From contig NZ_BBLW01000001.1 of the NCBI RefSeq assembly GCF_000971135.1, forward strand, positions 434,001 through 498,000: 64,000 nucleotides of DNA. The letters are read 5' to 3'. The notes beneath the pieces are model-generated. The model saw only the letters and a list, made by a program, of their open reading frames with translations. It was not told the origin of the DNA and searched no databases. Below, piece after piece: positions 1-8,067 of the stretch. Position numbers and translations under genes: made by a program. This stretch comes from Demequina phytophila (GTDB lineage Bacteria; Actinomycetota; Actinomycetes; Actinomycetales; Demequinaceae). The first letter of the stretch is position 1. Each line of letters begins with the position of its first letter.

Positions 1-809
1 TGTTCGCTCGACTCGACGCCCACCACCGCCCTGCCGTCCGCGAGGCAGTGCAGCGCGAAGCCCCCCACCCCGCAGTAGAGGTCCCAGACCAGGCCGGGTG
101 CCGCATCGTCCACCCACCCGGCCACCTGCGCATAGAGCTCGGTCGCGATGGCGGTGTTGGTCTGAAAGAAGCTCTGGGGGCGCAGGTGAAGCACCACGTC
201 GCCGAGACCCATCTCCAGGGAGTCGCGGTCGGTGAGCACGATCTCGCGGTCGCCCTCGAGCACGGCCTTGTGCTCGGGCAGCACGTTGAGCGTGAGCACA
301 GCGAGGTGCGGGAGCTCCTCGAGCAGCCACGGCAGATGCTTGCGGATGCGCGCGAGCGCCTCGGTGGAGCGCATCACGAGGCGTGCCATGAGCTCGCCGT
401 TCGGGGCGAGCGTGACGATCACGTGCTTGAGCTCGCCGCTGCGCGCGGGGATGTCGTACGGGACCAGCCGCGCCACGTGGATGAAGACGGCGAGCGCGGG
501 GAACGATGCGGCGAGCGGCTCGGGGTAGAGCGGGCAGTCTCGCAGGTCGACGCCCCGGCCGTGCGCGTCGAGGATCCCGATGGTCGGCGCGTCCACGGTG
601 CCGCCGACCACCATCTTGGCCTTGGTGCGGAAGCCCTGCTCGGCGCTGATGAGCGGTGCGTCCCATGCGATCGACGCGGCGCGGTCACCCATCGCATCGC
701 GCAGCAGCGCTTCGAGCTCGGCCTGCTTGGTCGCGACCTGCTGCGCGTGGGGCACGGGGATGAGGGTGCAGGACCTGCACGTGTTCGAGTCGTAGTACGC
801 GCACTGCAC
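1..809 (-). CDS. rlmC: 23S rRNA (uracil-C5)-methyltransferase RlmC, 3' end cut by window edge
   Basis: The visible 269 codons match the RlmC family, which methylates a uracil of 23S rRNA using S-adenosylmethionine. The N-terminus MQCAYYDSNTCRSC carries the three Cys of the iron-sulfur cluster with RlmC spacing (3, 11, 14), and a fourth follows in the DCPLYPE segment. EQGFRTKAKMVV and RPQSFFQTN are family blocks, and the SAM motif DLYCGVGGFALHC lies near the cut end. The catalytic Cys region is outside the window. I chose GTG at 807-809 because it gives the conserved MQC start, and an in-frame TAG lies four codons upstream. That TAG is also the stop of the upstream transporter gene and starts a -10 box TAGACT (816-821), six bases before the GTG, so the mRNA is probably leaderless. 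Confidence 0.93.
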   Translation of the reverse strand, partial: MQCAYYDSNTCRSCTLIPVPHAQQVATKQAELEALLRDAMGDRAASIAWDAPLISAEQGFRTKAKMVVGGTVDAPTIGILDAHGRGVDLRDCPLYPEPLAASFPALAVFIHVARLVPYDIPARSGELKHVIVTLAPNGELMARLVMRSTEALARIRKHLPWLLEELPHLAVLTLNVLPEHKAVLEGDREIVLTDRDSLEMGLGDVVLHLRPQSFFQTNTAIATELYAQVAGWVDDAAPGLVWDLYCGVGGFALHCLADGRAVVGVESSE

Positions 810-815
810 CAGGCA

Positions 816-821
816 AGTCTA
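816..821 (-). promoter_or_regulatory. -10 box of leaderless rlmC, overlapping the upstream stop codon
   Basis: On the minus strand the sequence reads TAGACT, then six bases, then the GTG start of rlmC. The TAG is the stop codon of the AI-2E transporter gene. This spacing is typical of leaderless actinobacterial transcripts. The promoter is inferred from sequence only. Confidence 0.5.
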
Positions 822-2087
822 GGCTCCGGGGCGGTCGCCGTCCCCGTGCGGGTGGTCGTCCGCGTGCTCGTCGTGGGGGTGGCGGCGGATGCGGATCTCG
901 CCGGTGCGCGCGATGACGTCGCGGGCACGCTTGAGCGCCTCGCGCGGATGCTCGGTGAGGATCTGACCGGTGTCGGGCGGCTCCTCGGTCCGCAGCTGGT
1001 CGTGGAGGGACCGCGCGAACGCGTAGAAGAAGGACACGATCGGCACGGCGATCACGGCGCCCACGAGGCCCAGGAGCAGAGTGCCGGTCGCGACGGACAG
1101 CAGGATCACCAGCGGGTGCAGCGACGCGGCCTTGCCGAACAGCCACGGGTACAGCACGTTGCCCTCGATCTGCTGCACCAGCAGCACGATCCCGAGCATG
1201 ATGAGCGCCTTGGTGGTGCCGCCGTCGACCAGCGCGACGGCCACCGCGATCGCGCCCGAGATGGTCGCACCGAACAGCGGGATGAACGACAGCAGGAACA
1301 CGAAGATCGCGATCGGCAGCGCGAGCGGCAGGCCGAGGATCCACGCGCCCAGGCCGATGCCGACGGCGTCGATGAACGCGACGAACACGCTCGTCTCGGT
1401 GTAGCGCCGCAGCGTGAGCCATGCGCTCATGCCCGCGCGGTCCATGCGCTCGCCGCGGCGCGTCGGCTGCAGCTTCACGAACCACAGCCACAGCGCCCGG
1501 CCGTCCTTCATGAAGAAGAACAGCGAGAACAGCGCCACGATCGACCCGGCGAACAGCGATCCGATCGCGCCGGTCACGGAGAACGCGCCGGTCGCGACGC
1601 CCCACGCGTTGTCCTGGATGGTCTGGGTGAGGTTCTTCAGGCCATCGTCGATCTGCGCGCGCTCCAGGTGGATCGGACCCTGGACCAGCCAGTCGAGGAA
1701 CTGGTTGAAGCCCTTGACCGCCGCCTCCTGGAGGTCGGAGAAACCGGCGACGATCGACGACCCGGCCGCGACGGCGAGACCCACCACCACGGTGATGAGC
1801 GCGATGATCGCGAGCGCGGCGCCCGCCGTGCGCGGCAGCCCCCACTTCGCGAGCCGACTCACCAGCTGCTCGAGCGGGGCGGCGATGAGGAGCGCGATGA
1901 TCACCGGCAGCACGATCGACGCGAGCGTGGTGAATCCCGTGAAGAACACGAAGATGACGATCCCGACGACGATCAGCCGCCACGACCAGGCGGCAGAGAT
2001 GCGCAGCCAGACGGGGACGTTCTCCGCCACGACATCGGTGGGCGCGGAGTCGTACTCTGGTGTGCCCTCGGGCTCCGAAGGAGGCAT
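819..2087 (-). CDS. AI-2E family transporter (first copy)
   Basis: This 422-residue integral membrane protein has the AI-2E/PerM-type (UPF0118) architecture. It has a cytoplasmic N-terminus of about 30 residues, a TM pair at about 30-75, a long amphipathic region, and a C-terminal block of five or six TM segments with the family-like SFIPLFGATISG and VQQIEGNVLYPWLFGK motifs. The C-terminal tail is rich in His and Asp (about 405-420). The substrate is unknown; family members have been linked to autoinducer-2 export, ion antiport or other solutes. A second member lies at 56588-57799. ATG at 2085-2087 has TAGGCT six bases upstream, suggesting a leaderless mRNA. rlmC follows and may be co-transcribed. 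Confidence 0.9.
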   Translation of the reverse strand: MPPSEPEGTPEYDSAPTDVVAENVPVWLRISAAWSWRLIVVGIVIFVFFTGFTTLASIVLPVIIALLIAAPLEQLVSRLAKWGLPRTAGAALAIIALITVVVGLAVAAGSSIVAGFSDLQEAAVKGFNQFLDWLVQGPIHLERAQIDDGLKNLTQTIQDNAWGVATGAFSVTGAIGSLFAGSIVALFSLFFFMKDGRALWLWFVKLQPTRRGERMDRAGMSAWLTLRRYTETSVFVAFIDAVGIGLGAWILGLPLALPIAIFVFLLSFIPLFGATISGAIAVAVALVDGGTTKALIMLGIVLLVQQIEGNVLYPWLFGKAASLHPLVILLSVATGTLLLGLVGAVIAVPIVSFFYAFARSLHDQLRTEEPPDTGQILTEHPREALKRARDVIARTGEIRIRRHPHDEHADDHPHGDGDRPGA

Positions 2088-2093
2088 GACGCG

Positions 2094-2099
2094 AGCCTA
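2094..2099 (-). promoter_or_regulatory. -10 box of leaderless AI-2E transporter gene
   Basis: TAGGCT on the minus strand ends six bases before the ATG. No ribosome binding site fits in between, consistent with a leaderless transcript. Confidence 0.5.
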
Positions 2100-2185
2100 G
2101 CGCGCGCATCGTGCCTCGTCGCGAGCCGCGACCTCGAGGAACAGAACCGGGCGCGGGGGCGTTCGTCAACCGGAAGGGAGCGCTG

Positions 2186-2830
2186 ATGCTCGGAATCGAC
2201 AAGACCACCATGATCACGCCGGACGAGGCCCTCACGGGTCGCGACGCCGAGATGCAGATCGCGGACCGCCACGTGGTGCTCGGCACGCCGCTCAAGGGCC
2301 CGTGGCCCGAGGGGCACGAGGTGCTGTACGTCGCGATGGGCTGCTTCTGGGGCGCGGAGCGCATCTTCTGGCAGACGCCGGGCGTGTACTCGACGGCCGT
2401 CGGCTACATGGGTGGCTGGACCCGGAACCCGAACTACCAGGAGACCTGCACCTCGCTCACGGGTCACACCGAGACCGTGCAGGTGGTCTACGACCCCGCG
2501 CAGGTGTCGCTCGAGACGCTGCTCGCGGCCTTCTGGGAGAACCACGACCCGACCACCCCGAACCGCCAGGGCGGCGACATCGGCACGCAGTACCGCAGCG
2601 CGATCTTCGCGACCACGGACGCGCAGCTCGAGGCCGCGCACGCCTCGAGCGAGCGGTATCAGGAGAAGCTCACGGCGGAGGCGTTCGGGACCATCTCGAC
2701 GCAGATCGCGCCCGCCGCCGACGCCGGCGACGGGGTGTTCTACTACGCGGAGGACTACCACCAGGGCTACCTCCACAAGAACCCGGGCGGCTACTGCAAC
2801 CACGGCTTCTGCCAGGTCAGCTACGCCTGA
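2186..2830 (+). CDS. msrA: Peptide-methionine (S)-S-oxide reductase MsrA
   Basis: This 214-residue enzyme reduces methionine-S-sulfoxide in proteins and free methionine, repairing oxidative damage in the cytoplasm. The signature GCFWGAERIFW carries the catalytic Cys. GYMGG, the TGHTETVQVVYDP block, the RSAIF segment and YAEDYHQGYLHKNPGGYC match the family, with C-terminal Cys residues in GGYCNHGFC able to act as resolving thiols. Length is normal for the long form. I chose ATG at 2186 because GGAAGGGAG lies just upstream; an in-frame ATG at 2111 lacks a binding site. A strong terminator follows the stop. Confidence 0.96.
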   Translation: MLGIDKTTMITPDEALTGRDAEMQIADRHVVLGTPLKGPWPEGHEVLYVAMGCFWGAERIFWQTPGVYSTAVGYMGGWTRNPNYQETCTSLTGHTETVQVVYDPAQVSLETLLAAFWENHDPTTPNRQGGDIGTQYRSAIFATTDAQLEAAHASSERYQEKLTAEAFGTISTQIAPAADAGDGVFYYAEDYHQGYLHKNPGGYCNHGFCQVSYA

Positions 2831-2845
2831 GAGCCCCGAGAACGA

Positions 2846-2877
2846 CGAACGCCCCGACCTTGCGGTCGGGGCGTTCG
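2846..2877. terminator. Bidirectional terminator between msrA and the Bax-inhibitor-like gene
   Basis: Arms 2846-2859 and 2864-2877 form a perfect 14-bp stem with a TTGC loop. It lies between two convergent genes and can end transcription from both sides. There is no long T run, as is common in high-GC actinobacteria. Confidence 0.8.
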
Positions 2878-2887
2878 TGCGTACGGG

Positions 2888-3721
2888 TCAGCGGTTCGAG
2901 AACAGCAGCGCGATGATGCGCAGGAACTCGATGTAGAGCCACACGAGGGTGACGATGAGGCCGAAGGCCGCCGTCCACTCGAGCGCCTTGGGGGCGCCGC
3001 TCTTGACACCGTTCTCGATGAAGTCGAAGTCGCCGATCAGCGAGATGCACGCGAGCAGGATCGCGACGGCGCCGATGAGGATGCCGAGCGGGAACGTGAA
3101 GCCACCGATGGTGATCTCGTTGCTGTAGAGCCCGAAGCCCTGAGCGTTGTCGCTGAAGATCAGGTAGCCGAGGTTCACCAGGCCGAAGACCAGGTAGGAC
3201 ACGGCGCCGATGAGGAACACCTTGCGGAGCTTCGACGTGTAGCGCACCTTGCCGGAGCGGAACAGCGCCAAGCAGACCAGGAAGGTGATCGCGGTCGCGA
3301 CCAGCGCCTGGAGGCCCGCGCCGGGAACGTCGAAGCTGGTCTCGATGCCGACGGTGATCGCGCCGAGGAAGAAGCCCTGCGCGACGCCGTACAGGAGCAC
3401 GAGCGCGGGGTTCGCGCCCTTGCGCTGGAACGTCGCGATCATCGCGATGACGAAGGCGACGAGGCCCGAGCCCATCGCGAGCATGTATGCGGCGGCCGAC
3501 TGGCCGGCCATGACGTAGCCGACGGCGCCCATCACGATCGTGACGAGACCGACGCCGGCCGACTTTCCGATCACGCCGGAGTACGACATCCGCTCGCCGG
3601 ACACGTATCCGGGGGTGCCGGCCGGCGCCTGGTACTGCTGCTCCAGGTCGGCGGCGCTCGGCTGTGCGAGCAGGGGGTCGGCCTTGAACTGCTGGGTGTT
3701 GCTGAACACCGGACTTGCCAC
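2888..3721 (-). CDS. Bax inhibitor-1/YccA family membrane protein
   Basis: This 277-residue protein has a polar N-terminus of about 55 residues and then seven predicted TM helices, the layout of the actinobacterial Bax inhibitor-1-like group. The family includes pH-sensitive calcium leak channels, but the bacterial role is poorly known. The end, with LYIEFLRIIALLFSNR, is typical. The start is GTG at 3719-3721, because AGGAGGA lies at ideal distance upstream and the protein begins MASPVFSNTQQF, as in relatives. A TAGACT -10 box lies at 3749-3754. Confidence 0.92.
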   Translation of the reverse strand: MASPVFSNTQQFKADPLLAQPSAADLEQQYQAPAGTPGYVSGERMSYSGVIGKSAGVGLVTIVMGAVGYVMAGQSAAAYMLAMGSGLVAFVIAMIATFQRKGANPALVLLYGVAQGFFLGAITVGIETSFDVPGAGLQALVATAITFLVCLALFRSGKVRYTSKLRKVFLIGAVSYLVFGLVNLGYLIFSDNAQGFGLYSNEITIGGFTFPLGILIGAVAILLACISLIGDFDFIENGVKSGAPKALEWTAAFGLIVTLVWLYIEFLRIIALLFSNR

Positions 3722-3748
3722 GTTTCCTCCTCAGTGGGCGACCCGTCC

Positions 3749-3754
3749 AGTCTA
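3749..3754 (-). promoter_or_regulatory. -10 box for the Bax-inhibitor-like gene
   Basis: TAGACT on the minus strand would place transcription start about 25 bases before the GTG, leaving room for the AGGAGGA ribosome binding site. Confidence 0.45.
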
Positions 3755-3805
3755 GACGGGGGCCGGGCGCCACCGACAGGAGGGGTCGTAGACCCAACGT
3801 CCCAG

Positions 3806-3841
3806 GGTCCCCGCCTGTTGCACCCTCCTGGTCCCCGCCTG
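3806..3841. repeat. Two 12-bp direct repeats 24 bp apart
   Basis: GGTCCCCGCCTG occurs at 3806-3817 and again at 3830-3841, in the divergent region between the Bax-inhibitor-like and DeoR genes. GTTGCA (3816-3821) and TGCAAC (3847-3852) form a loose inverted pair around the second copy. The function is unknown; it could be a regulator site. Confidence 0.4.
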
Positions 3842-3898
3842 ACACCTGCAACGGACCTCGCCGGGACGATGCGGCGTGTCGGGAGGCGCAAAGTCCGG

Positions 3899-3940
3899 GT
3901 TTGTTTGTTTGTGTTGCTTTGTCTTTGGTTCTGTGGTTTC
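3899..3940 (+). promoter_or_regulatory. T-rich operator/promoter region of the fructose operon
   Basis: A strikingly T/G-rich island in otherwise GC-rich DNA carries repeated TTTG units (TTTGTTTGTTTG, then GCTTTGTCTTTGG). It lies 40-80 bases before the DeoR-family start. DeoR-type sugar regulators bind repeated short TG/AC-rich half-sites, so this is the likely autoregulatory and operon operator. That role is inference. Confidence 0.5.
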
Positions 3941-3981
3941 CTGTGGGAATCAGGCCACCGTGGTCCGGACGAGGGAGTCAC

Positions 3982-4743
3982 ATGTACGCGACGGAGCGAC
4001 AGCAGCGCATCCTGGCGGAGGCGCGCACCGCGGGCCGTGTCGAGGTGGCCGCGCTGGCCGACGCCCTCGCCGTCACCCCCGAGACCATCCGCCGCGACCT
4101 CACCGTCCTCGAGCAGCGCGGCTCCCTGCGCCGCGTCCACGGCGGCGCGATCCCCGTCGAGCGCCTCGAGAGCGAGCCCACCCTCGCGTCGCGCTCTGCG
4201 ACCCGCGTGGACGTCAAGCGCCGCATCGCCGCCCGCGTGCTCGCCGAGATCCCCGCCGGCGGCACCGTGCTCCTCGACTCCGGCTCGACCACGCAGGCGC
4301 TCGTCGACCTGCTGCCGGTCGACATCGACCTCACCGTCATCACCAACTCGATCCCCGCCGCGTCCGCCCTCGCGGGACGCCCCGGGATCGACCTGTACGT
4401 CATCGGCGGCCGCGTCCGCGGCGTCACCGGCGCCGCAGTGGGCGAGTGGGCAGCGGCCGCGCTCGAGGGCGTCGTGGTCGACGTCGCGGTGATCGGCACC
4501 AACGGCATCTCCGCCGCGCGTGGCCTCACCACCCCGGACCAGGCGGAGGCCGAGGCCAAGCGGGCCATGGTCAACGCGGCGCGGCGCGTGGTGGTGGCGA
4601 CGGACTCGTCCAAGGCGGGCGACGACCACCTGCATCGCTTCGCGACGCTCGAGGAGGTCGACCTGGTGGTCACCGATGCCGACCTCGCGGACGACGTGGC
4701 CGAGGAGCTGCGCGCCGCCGGGCCCGAGGTGGTGACGGCATGA
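3982..4743 (+). CDS. DeoR-family transcriptional regulator of the fructose PTS operon
   Basis: This 253-residue regulator has the DeoR winged helix at about 3-57 (TPETIRRDLTVLEQRGSLRRVHGGA, the family signature) and a C-terminal sugar-phosphate sensor domain with the LLDSGSTT and VIGTNGIS motifs. It probably represses this operon until fructose-1-phosphate or a related ester binds. The ATG follows GAGGGAG. Its stop overlaps the fruK start (ATGA), so the regulator is translated with the operon it controls. The effector and operator are inferred from gene context. Confidence 0.92.
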   Translation: MYATERQQRILAEARTAGRVEVAALADALAVTPETIRRDLTVLEQRGSLRRVHGGAIPVERLESEPTLASRSATRVDVKRRIAARVLAEIPAGGTVLLDSGSTTQALVDLLPVDIDLTVITNSIPAASALAGRPGIDLYVIGGRVRGVTGAAVGEWAAAALEGVVVDVAVIGTNGISAARGLTTPDQAEAEAKRAMVNAARRVVVATDSSKAGDDHLHRFATLEEVDLVVTDADLADDVAEELRAAGPEVVTA

Positions 4744-5690
4744 TCGTCACGCTCACCCCCAATCCGAGCGTCGATCGCGCCATCACCGTCGACGCCCTGC
4801 TCCGCGGCGAGGTCCACCGCGCGGGCGGCGTGCGCGTCGACGCCGGCGGCAAGGGCGTCAACGTCGCCCGGGCCATCACCGCGCAGGGTGGCGACGCCGT
4901 CGCGGTCCTCCCGGTCGGCGGGCCCGAGGGTCGCCTGCTCGAGGAGCTCCTCGACGGCGCCGGCGTGCCGCGCCGTTCCGTGCCGATCGCGGGCGCCGCG
5001 CGCATGAACATCTCCGTCCTCGAGCCCGACGGCACCACCACCAAGCTCAACGAGCCCGGACCCGAGCTGTCCCCCGCCGAGGTCGAGTCGCTGTTCGACG
5101 CCACCGTCGACGCTGCCGCCTTCGCCACGTGGGTCGTGGGCTGCGGCAGCCTCCCGCCGGGTGCGCCCGAGGACCTCTACGCACTGCTGGTGGCACGTGC
5201 CCGCGCGGCGGGCACCAAGGTGGCGATCGACAGCTCCGGCGCGCCGTTCGCCGCCGCGGTCGCCGCACGGCCCGACCTCATCAAGCCCAACCACGAGGAG
5301 CTCGCCGAGCTCGTCGACCACCCGCTGCCGACTCTGGGCGACGTCCGGGCCGCCGCACTCGACCTGGTCGCGGGCGGCATCCCGACCGTGGCCGTCAGCC
5401 TCGGCGGCGACGGAGCGCTGCTCGTCACCGCCGATCAGGCGGTGCACGCACGCGCCACCATCGCCGCCGCAGTCTCCACCGTCGGAGCCGGCGACTGCAT
5501 GCTCGCGGGCCTGCTCCACGGCCTCTCCCGTCCCGTCCCCGCCGCCGACGCCCTCGCCGAGGGCGTCGCCTGGGGGGCCGCGGCCGTCACCCTCCCTGGC
5601 AGCCGCGTCCCCTCCCCCGCCGACGTCCGCGACATCCGCGTGGACCTCTCGCACAATCCGCCGGCGTCGCTGGCGCTGGGTCAGCGCTGA
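4740..5690 (+). CDS. fruK: 1-phosphofructokinase
   Basis: This 316-residue PfkB/ribokinase-family enzyme phosphorylates fructose-1-phosphate to fructose-1,6-bisphosphate, feeding PTS-imported fructose into glycolysis. It begins with TLTPNPSVDRAI, has the substrate block GGKGVNVARAI, and carries the C-terminal catalytic signature STVGAGDCMLAG with the catalytic Asp. The position between a DeoR regulator and a fructose PTS permease supports 1-phosphofructokinase over other PfkB members. It overlaps the regulator by four bases. Confidence 0.95.
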   Translation: MIVTLTPNPSVDRAITVDALLRGEVHRAGGVRVDAGGKGVNVARAITAQGGDAVAVLPVGGPEGRLLEELLDGAGVPRRSVPIAGAARMNISVLEPDGTTTKLNEPGPELSPAEVESLFDATVDAAAFATWVVGCGSLPPGAPEDLYALLVARARAAGTKVAIDSSGAPFAAAVAARPDLIKPNHEELAELVDHPLPTLGDVRAAALDLVAGGIPTVAVSLGGDGALLVTADQAVHARATIAAAVSTVGAGDCMLAGLLHGLSRPVPAADALAEGVAWGAAAVTLPGSRVPSPADVRDIRVDLSHNPPASLALGQR

Positions 5691-5710
5691 CCCGAGAAAG
5701 GAACACCCCC

Positions 5711-7759
5711 ATGTCACTCATCCATGAGCAGCAGGTCGTCCTCGACCTGGGCGCGACCGACCGTCACGACGCCACGCGCGCGCTGGCGGAGACCCTCGCC
5801 GCCAGTGGCCGATGCACGGACCTCGAGGCGTTCCTCGCCGACGTCCGCAAGCGCGAGGAGACCATGCCCACCGGCCTGCCCGGCGGCATCGCGATCCCCC
5901 ACGCCCGCTCCGCGGCGATCACCGAGCCCACGCTCGCGTTCGGCCGCACCCACGGCATCGACTGGGGCGCCAAGGACGGCCCGGCGGACATCGTGTTCCT
6001 CATCGCCGCGCCCGAGGGCGCGTCCGACGCCCACATGAAGGTGCTTCCCAAGCTCGCGAAGGCCCTCATGAAGAAGGAGTTCACCGGCGCGCTCCGTGCC
6101 GCCACCACGCAGGCCGAGGTGGTCGCGATCGTCGAGGCCGAGGTGGGCGACGTGGTCGTCACCCCCGCACCGACGCCCGCACCTGCCGCCGTGGCACCCG
6201 AGGCGACGCCGTCGCCCGAGCCCGCCCCGGCATCGTCCCTCACCCTCGTGGGCGTGACGTCCTGCCCCACCGGCATCGCGCACACCTACATGGCCGCCGA
6301 GGCGCTCGAGCGCGCGGCGAAGGACGCGGGCCACACGATGGTGGTGGAGACGCAGGGCTCCGCCGGCGCGACGCCGCTGAGCCCCGAGCAGATCGCCGCC
6401 GCGGACGCCGTGATCTTCGCGCACGACGTCGAGGTGCGGAACGCCGAGCGCTTCGCGGGCAAGCCGATCGTCGACGTGGGCGTGAAGAAGGCCATCTCCG
6501 ACGGCCCCGCGCTCATCTCGCAGGCGGTAGCGAAGGCCTCCGAGTGGAGGACCAACCCCGCCGCCTCCACCGCCGTCCCCGCCGCGGCGGCCTCCGGCGG
6601 CCTCGCCACCAAGGTCGACTCCAAGGCGGGCATCGGCACCCAGATCCGCCAGTGGCTGATGACGGGCGTGAGCTACATGATCCCGTTCGTCGCCGCGGGC
6701 GGCATCCTCATCGCGCTGTCGTTCATGCTGTCGCAGATCGCTCTGGGCGACAACGGACCCATCGAGATCACGCAGTACAACCTCACCTCGGACGACGCCT
6801 ACAACATCGCCCAGCACTTCGACGTGCTGTCGCTCACCAGCTGGGCGGCGCTGATGTTCGTCATCGGCGGCGCGGCGTTCGGGTTCCTGGTCCCGATCCT
6901 GTCCGGGTTCATCGCGTTCGCCATCGCGGACCGCCCGGGCCTGGTGCCCGGCATCGTGGGCGGCTCGATCGCTGCGACCATGGGAGCGGGCTTCCTCGGC
7001 GGCATCGTCACCGGTGTCCTCGGCGGGCTCGTCGCGAAGTGGATCGCGAGCTGGAAGGTCCACAAGGGCGTCCGCGGCGTCATGCCGGTGGTCGTGATCC
7101 CGCTGCTGTCGAGCCTCATCACGCTCGGCCTGTTCATCACCGTGCTGGGCCGCCCGATCGCGTCGCTGTCCGACGGCCTCAACAGCTGGCTCACCAGCCT
7201 CCAGGGCGGCTCCGCGTTCGTGCTCGGCCTGGTGCTCGGCGCGATGATGGGCTTCGACCTCGGCGGCCCGGTCAACAAGGTCGCGTACTTCTTCGGCACC
7301 GCGGGCCTCGCCGCGGCCGGCACGGCCACCGACGCCCCGGCCCTCACCATCATGGCGGCCGTCATGGCGGCCGGCATGGTCGCCCCGCTCGCGATGGCGC
7401 TCGCCACCACGCTGCGCCCGAAGCTCTTCTCGGAGCCCGAGCGCGAGAACGGCAAGGCGGCCTGGCTGCTGGGCGCCTCGTTCATCTCGGAGGGTGCGAT
7501 CCCGTTCGCGGCCGCCGACCCGGTCCGCGTCATCGTGTCCTCGGTGCTCGGCTCGGCGCTCACCGGCGGCCTGGTCATGGTCTTCGGCGTCACGCTCCGC
7601 GCCCCGCACGGCGGCATCTGGGTGCTCCCCCTCATGGGCGGGTTCCTGTGGTTCCTCGTCGCCCTCGCGGCCGGCGTCGCCCTGATGACCGCGATCGTCC
7701 TCGTCCTCAAGTCGCGCGACAAGAAGCTCGAGACCGTCGACGCCGTCGCGACCGTCTGA
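5711..7759 (+). CDS. fruA: Fructose-specific PTS enzyme IIABC
   Basis: This 682-residue permease imports fructose and phosphorylates it at C1. The order is EIIA (1-145, phospho-His64 in AIPHARS), a Pro/Ala-rich linker (about 148-173), EIIB (177-275, phospho-Cys185 in VTSCPTGIAHT) and EIIC (from about 310), with many membrane helices and the conserved GGPVNK and EGAIPF motifs. All three units in one chain is the usual actinobacterial form. The ATG is preceded by GAGAAAGGA. The linker contains one copy of the GGACGATGC word (6230-6238, opposite strand). Confidence 0.97.
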   Translation: MSLIHEQQVVLDLGATDRHDATRALAETLAASGRCTDLEAFLADVRKREETMPTGLPGGIAIPHARSAAITEPTLAFGRTHGIDWGAKDGPADIVFLIAAPEGASDAHMKVLPKLAKALMKKEFTGALRAATTQAEVVAIVEAEVGDVVVTPAPTPAPAAVAPEATPSPEPAPASSLTLVGVTSCPTGIAHTYMAAEALERAAKDAGHTMVVETQGSAGATPLSPEQIAAADAVIFAHDVEVRNAERFAGKPIVDVGVKKAISDGPALISQAVAKASEWRTNPAASTAVPAAAASGGLATKVDSKAGIGTQIRQWLMTGVSYMIPFVAAGGILIALSFMLSQIALGDNGPIEITQYNLTSDDAYNIAQHFDVLSLTSWAALMFVIGGAAFGFLVPILSGFIAFAIADRPGLVPGIVGGSIAATMGAGFLGGIVTGVLGGLVAKWIASWKVHKGVRGVMPVVVIPLLSSLITLGLFITVLGRPIASLSDGLNSWLTSLQGGSAFVLGLVLGAMMGFDLGGPVNKVAYFFGTAGLAAAGTATDAPALTIMAAVMAAGMVAPLAMALATTLRPKLFSEPERENGKAAWLLGASFISEGAIPFAAADPVRVIVSSVLGSALTGGLVMVFGVTLRAPHGGIWVLPLMGGFLWFLVALAAGVALMTAIVLVLKSRDKKLETVDAVATV

Positions 7760-7790
7760 TCACCCCCCACCCCAGCCAAGGAGAACCGAC

Positions 7791-8066
7791 ATGGCACAGC
7801 GCACCGTCACCATCGCATCGTCCGTGGGCCTGCACGCCCGCCCCGCAGCCCTCTTCGTCGAGGCCGCGCAGGAGACCGGCCTGGACGTCGAGATCGGCCG
7901 AGCCGGCGAGGACGCCGTCGACGCCACCAGCATCCTGGGCGTGATGGCCCTGGGCGCCAAGCACGGCGAGGAGGTCGTCCTCACCGCCGACGGCGACGGC
8001 GCCGACGCCGCTCTCGAGACCCTCGTCGCGCTCCTGTCCCGCGACCTGGACGCCGAGGAGGGCTGA
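7791..8066 (+). CDS. ptsH: Phosphocarrier protein HPr
   Basis: This 91-residue HPr passes phosphate from enzyme I to the EIIA domain of FruA. His15 in GLHARPA is the phosphorylation site. The regulatory Ser region, ATSILGVMALGAKHG, holds a Ser at 47, but no HPr kinase is visible here. An AAGGAG binding site precedes the ATG. It sits between fruA and ptsI with one base before ptsI, so the general PTS proteins are encoded with the fructose permease. Confidence 0.97.
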   Translation: MAQRTVTIASSVGLHARPAALFVEAAQETGLDVEIGRAGEDAVDATSILGVMALGAKHGEEVVLTADGDGADAALETLVALLSRDLDAEEG

Positions 8067-8067
8067 C

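Noticed and set aside
48-2186. Very long open frame opposite rlmC and the AI-2E transporter
   Set aside because: It encodes a His/Arg/Glu-rich sequence with no family features and is the antisense of well-supported genes. Such frames are common in high-GC DNA.
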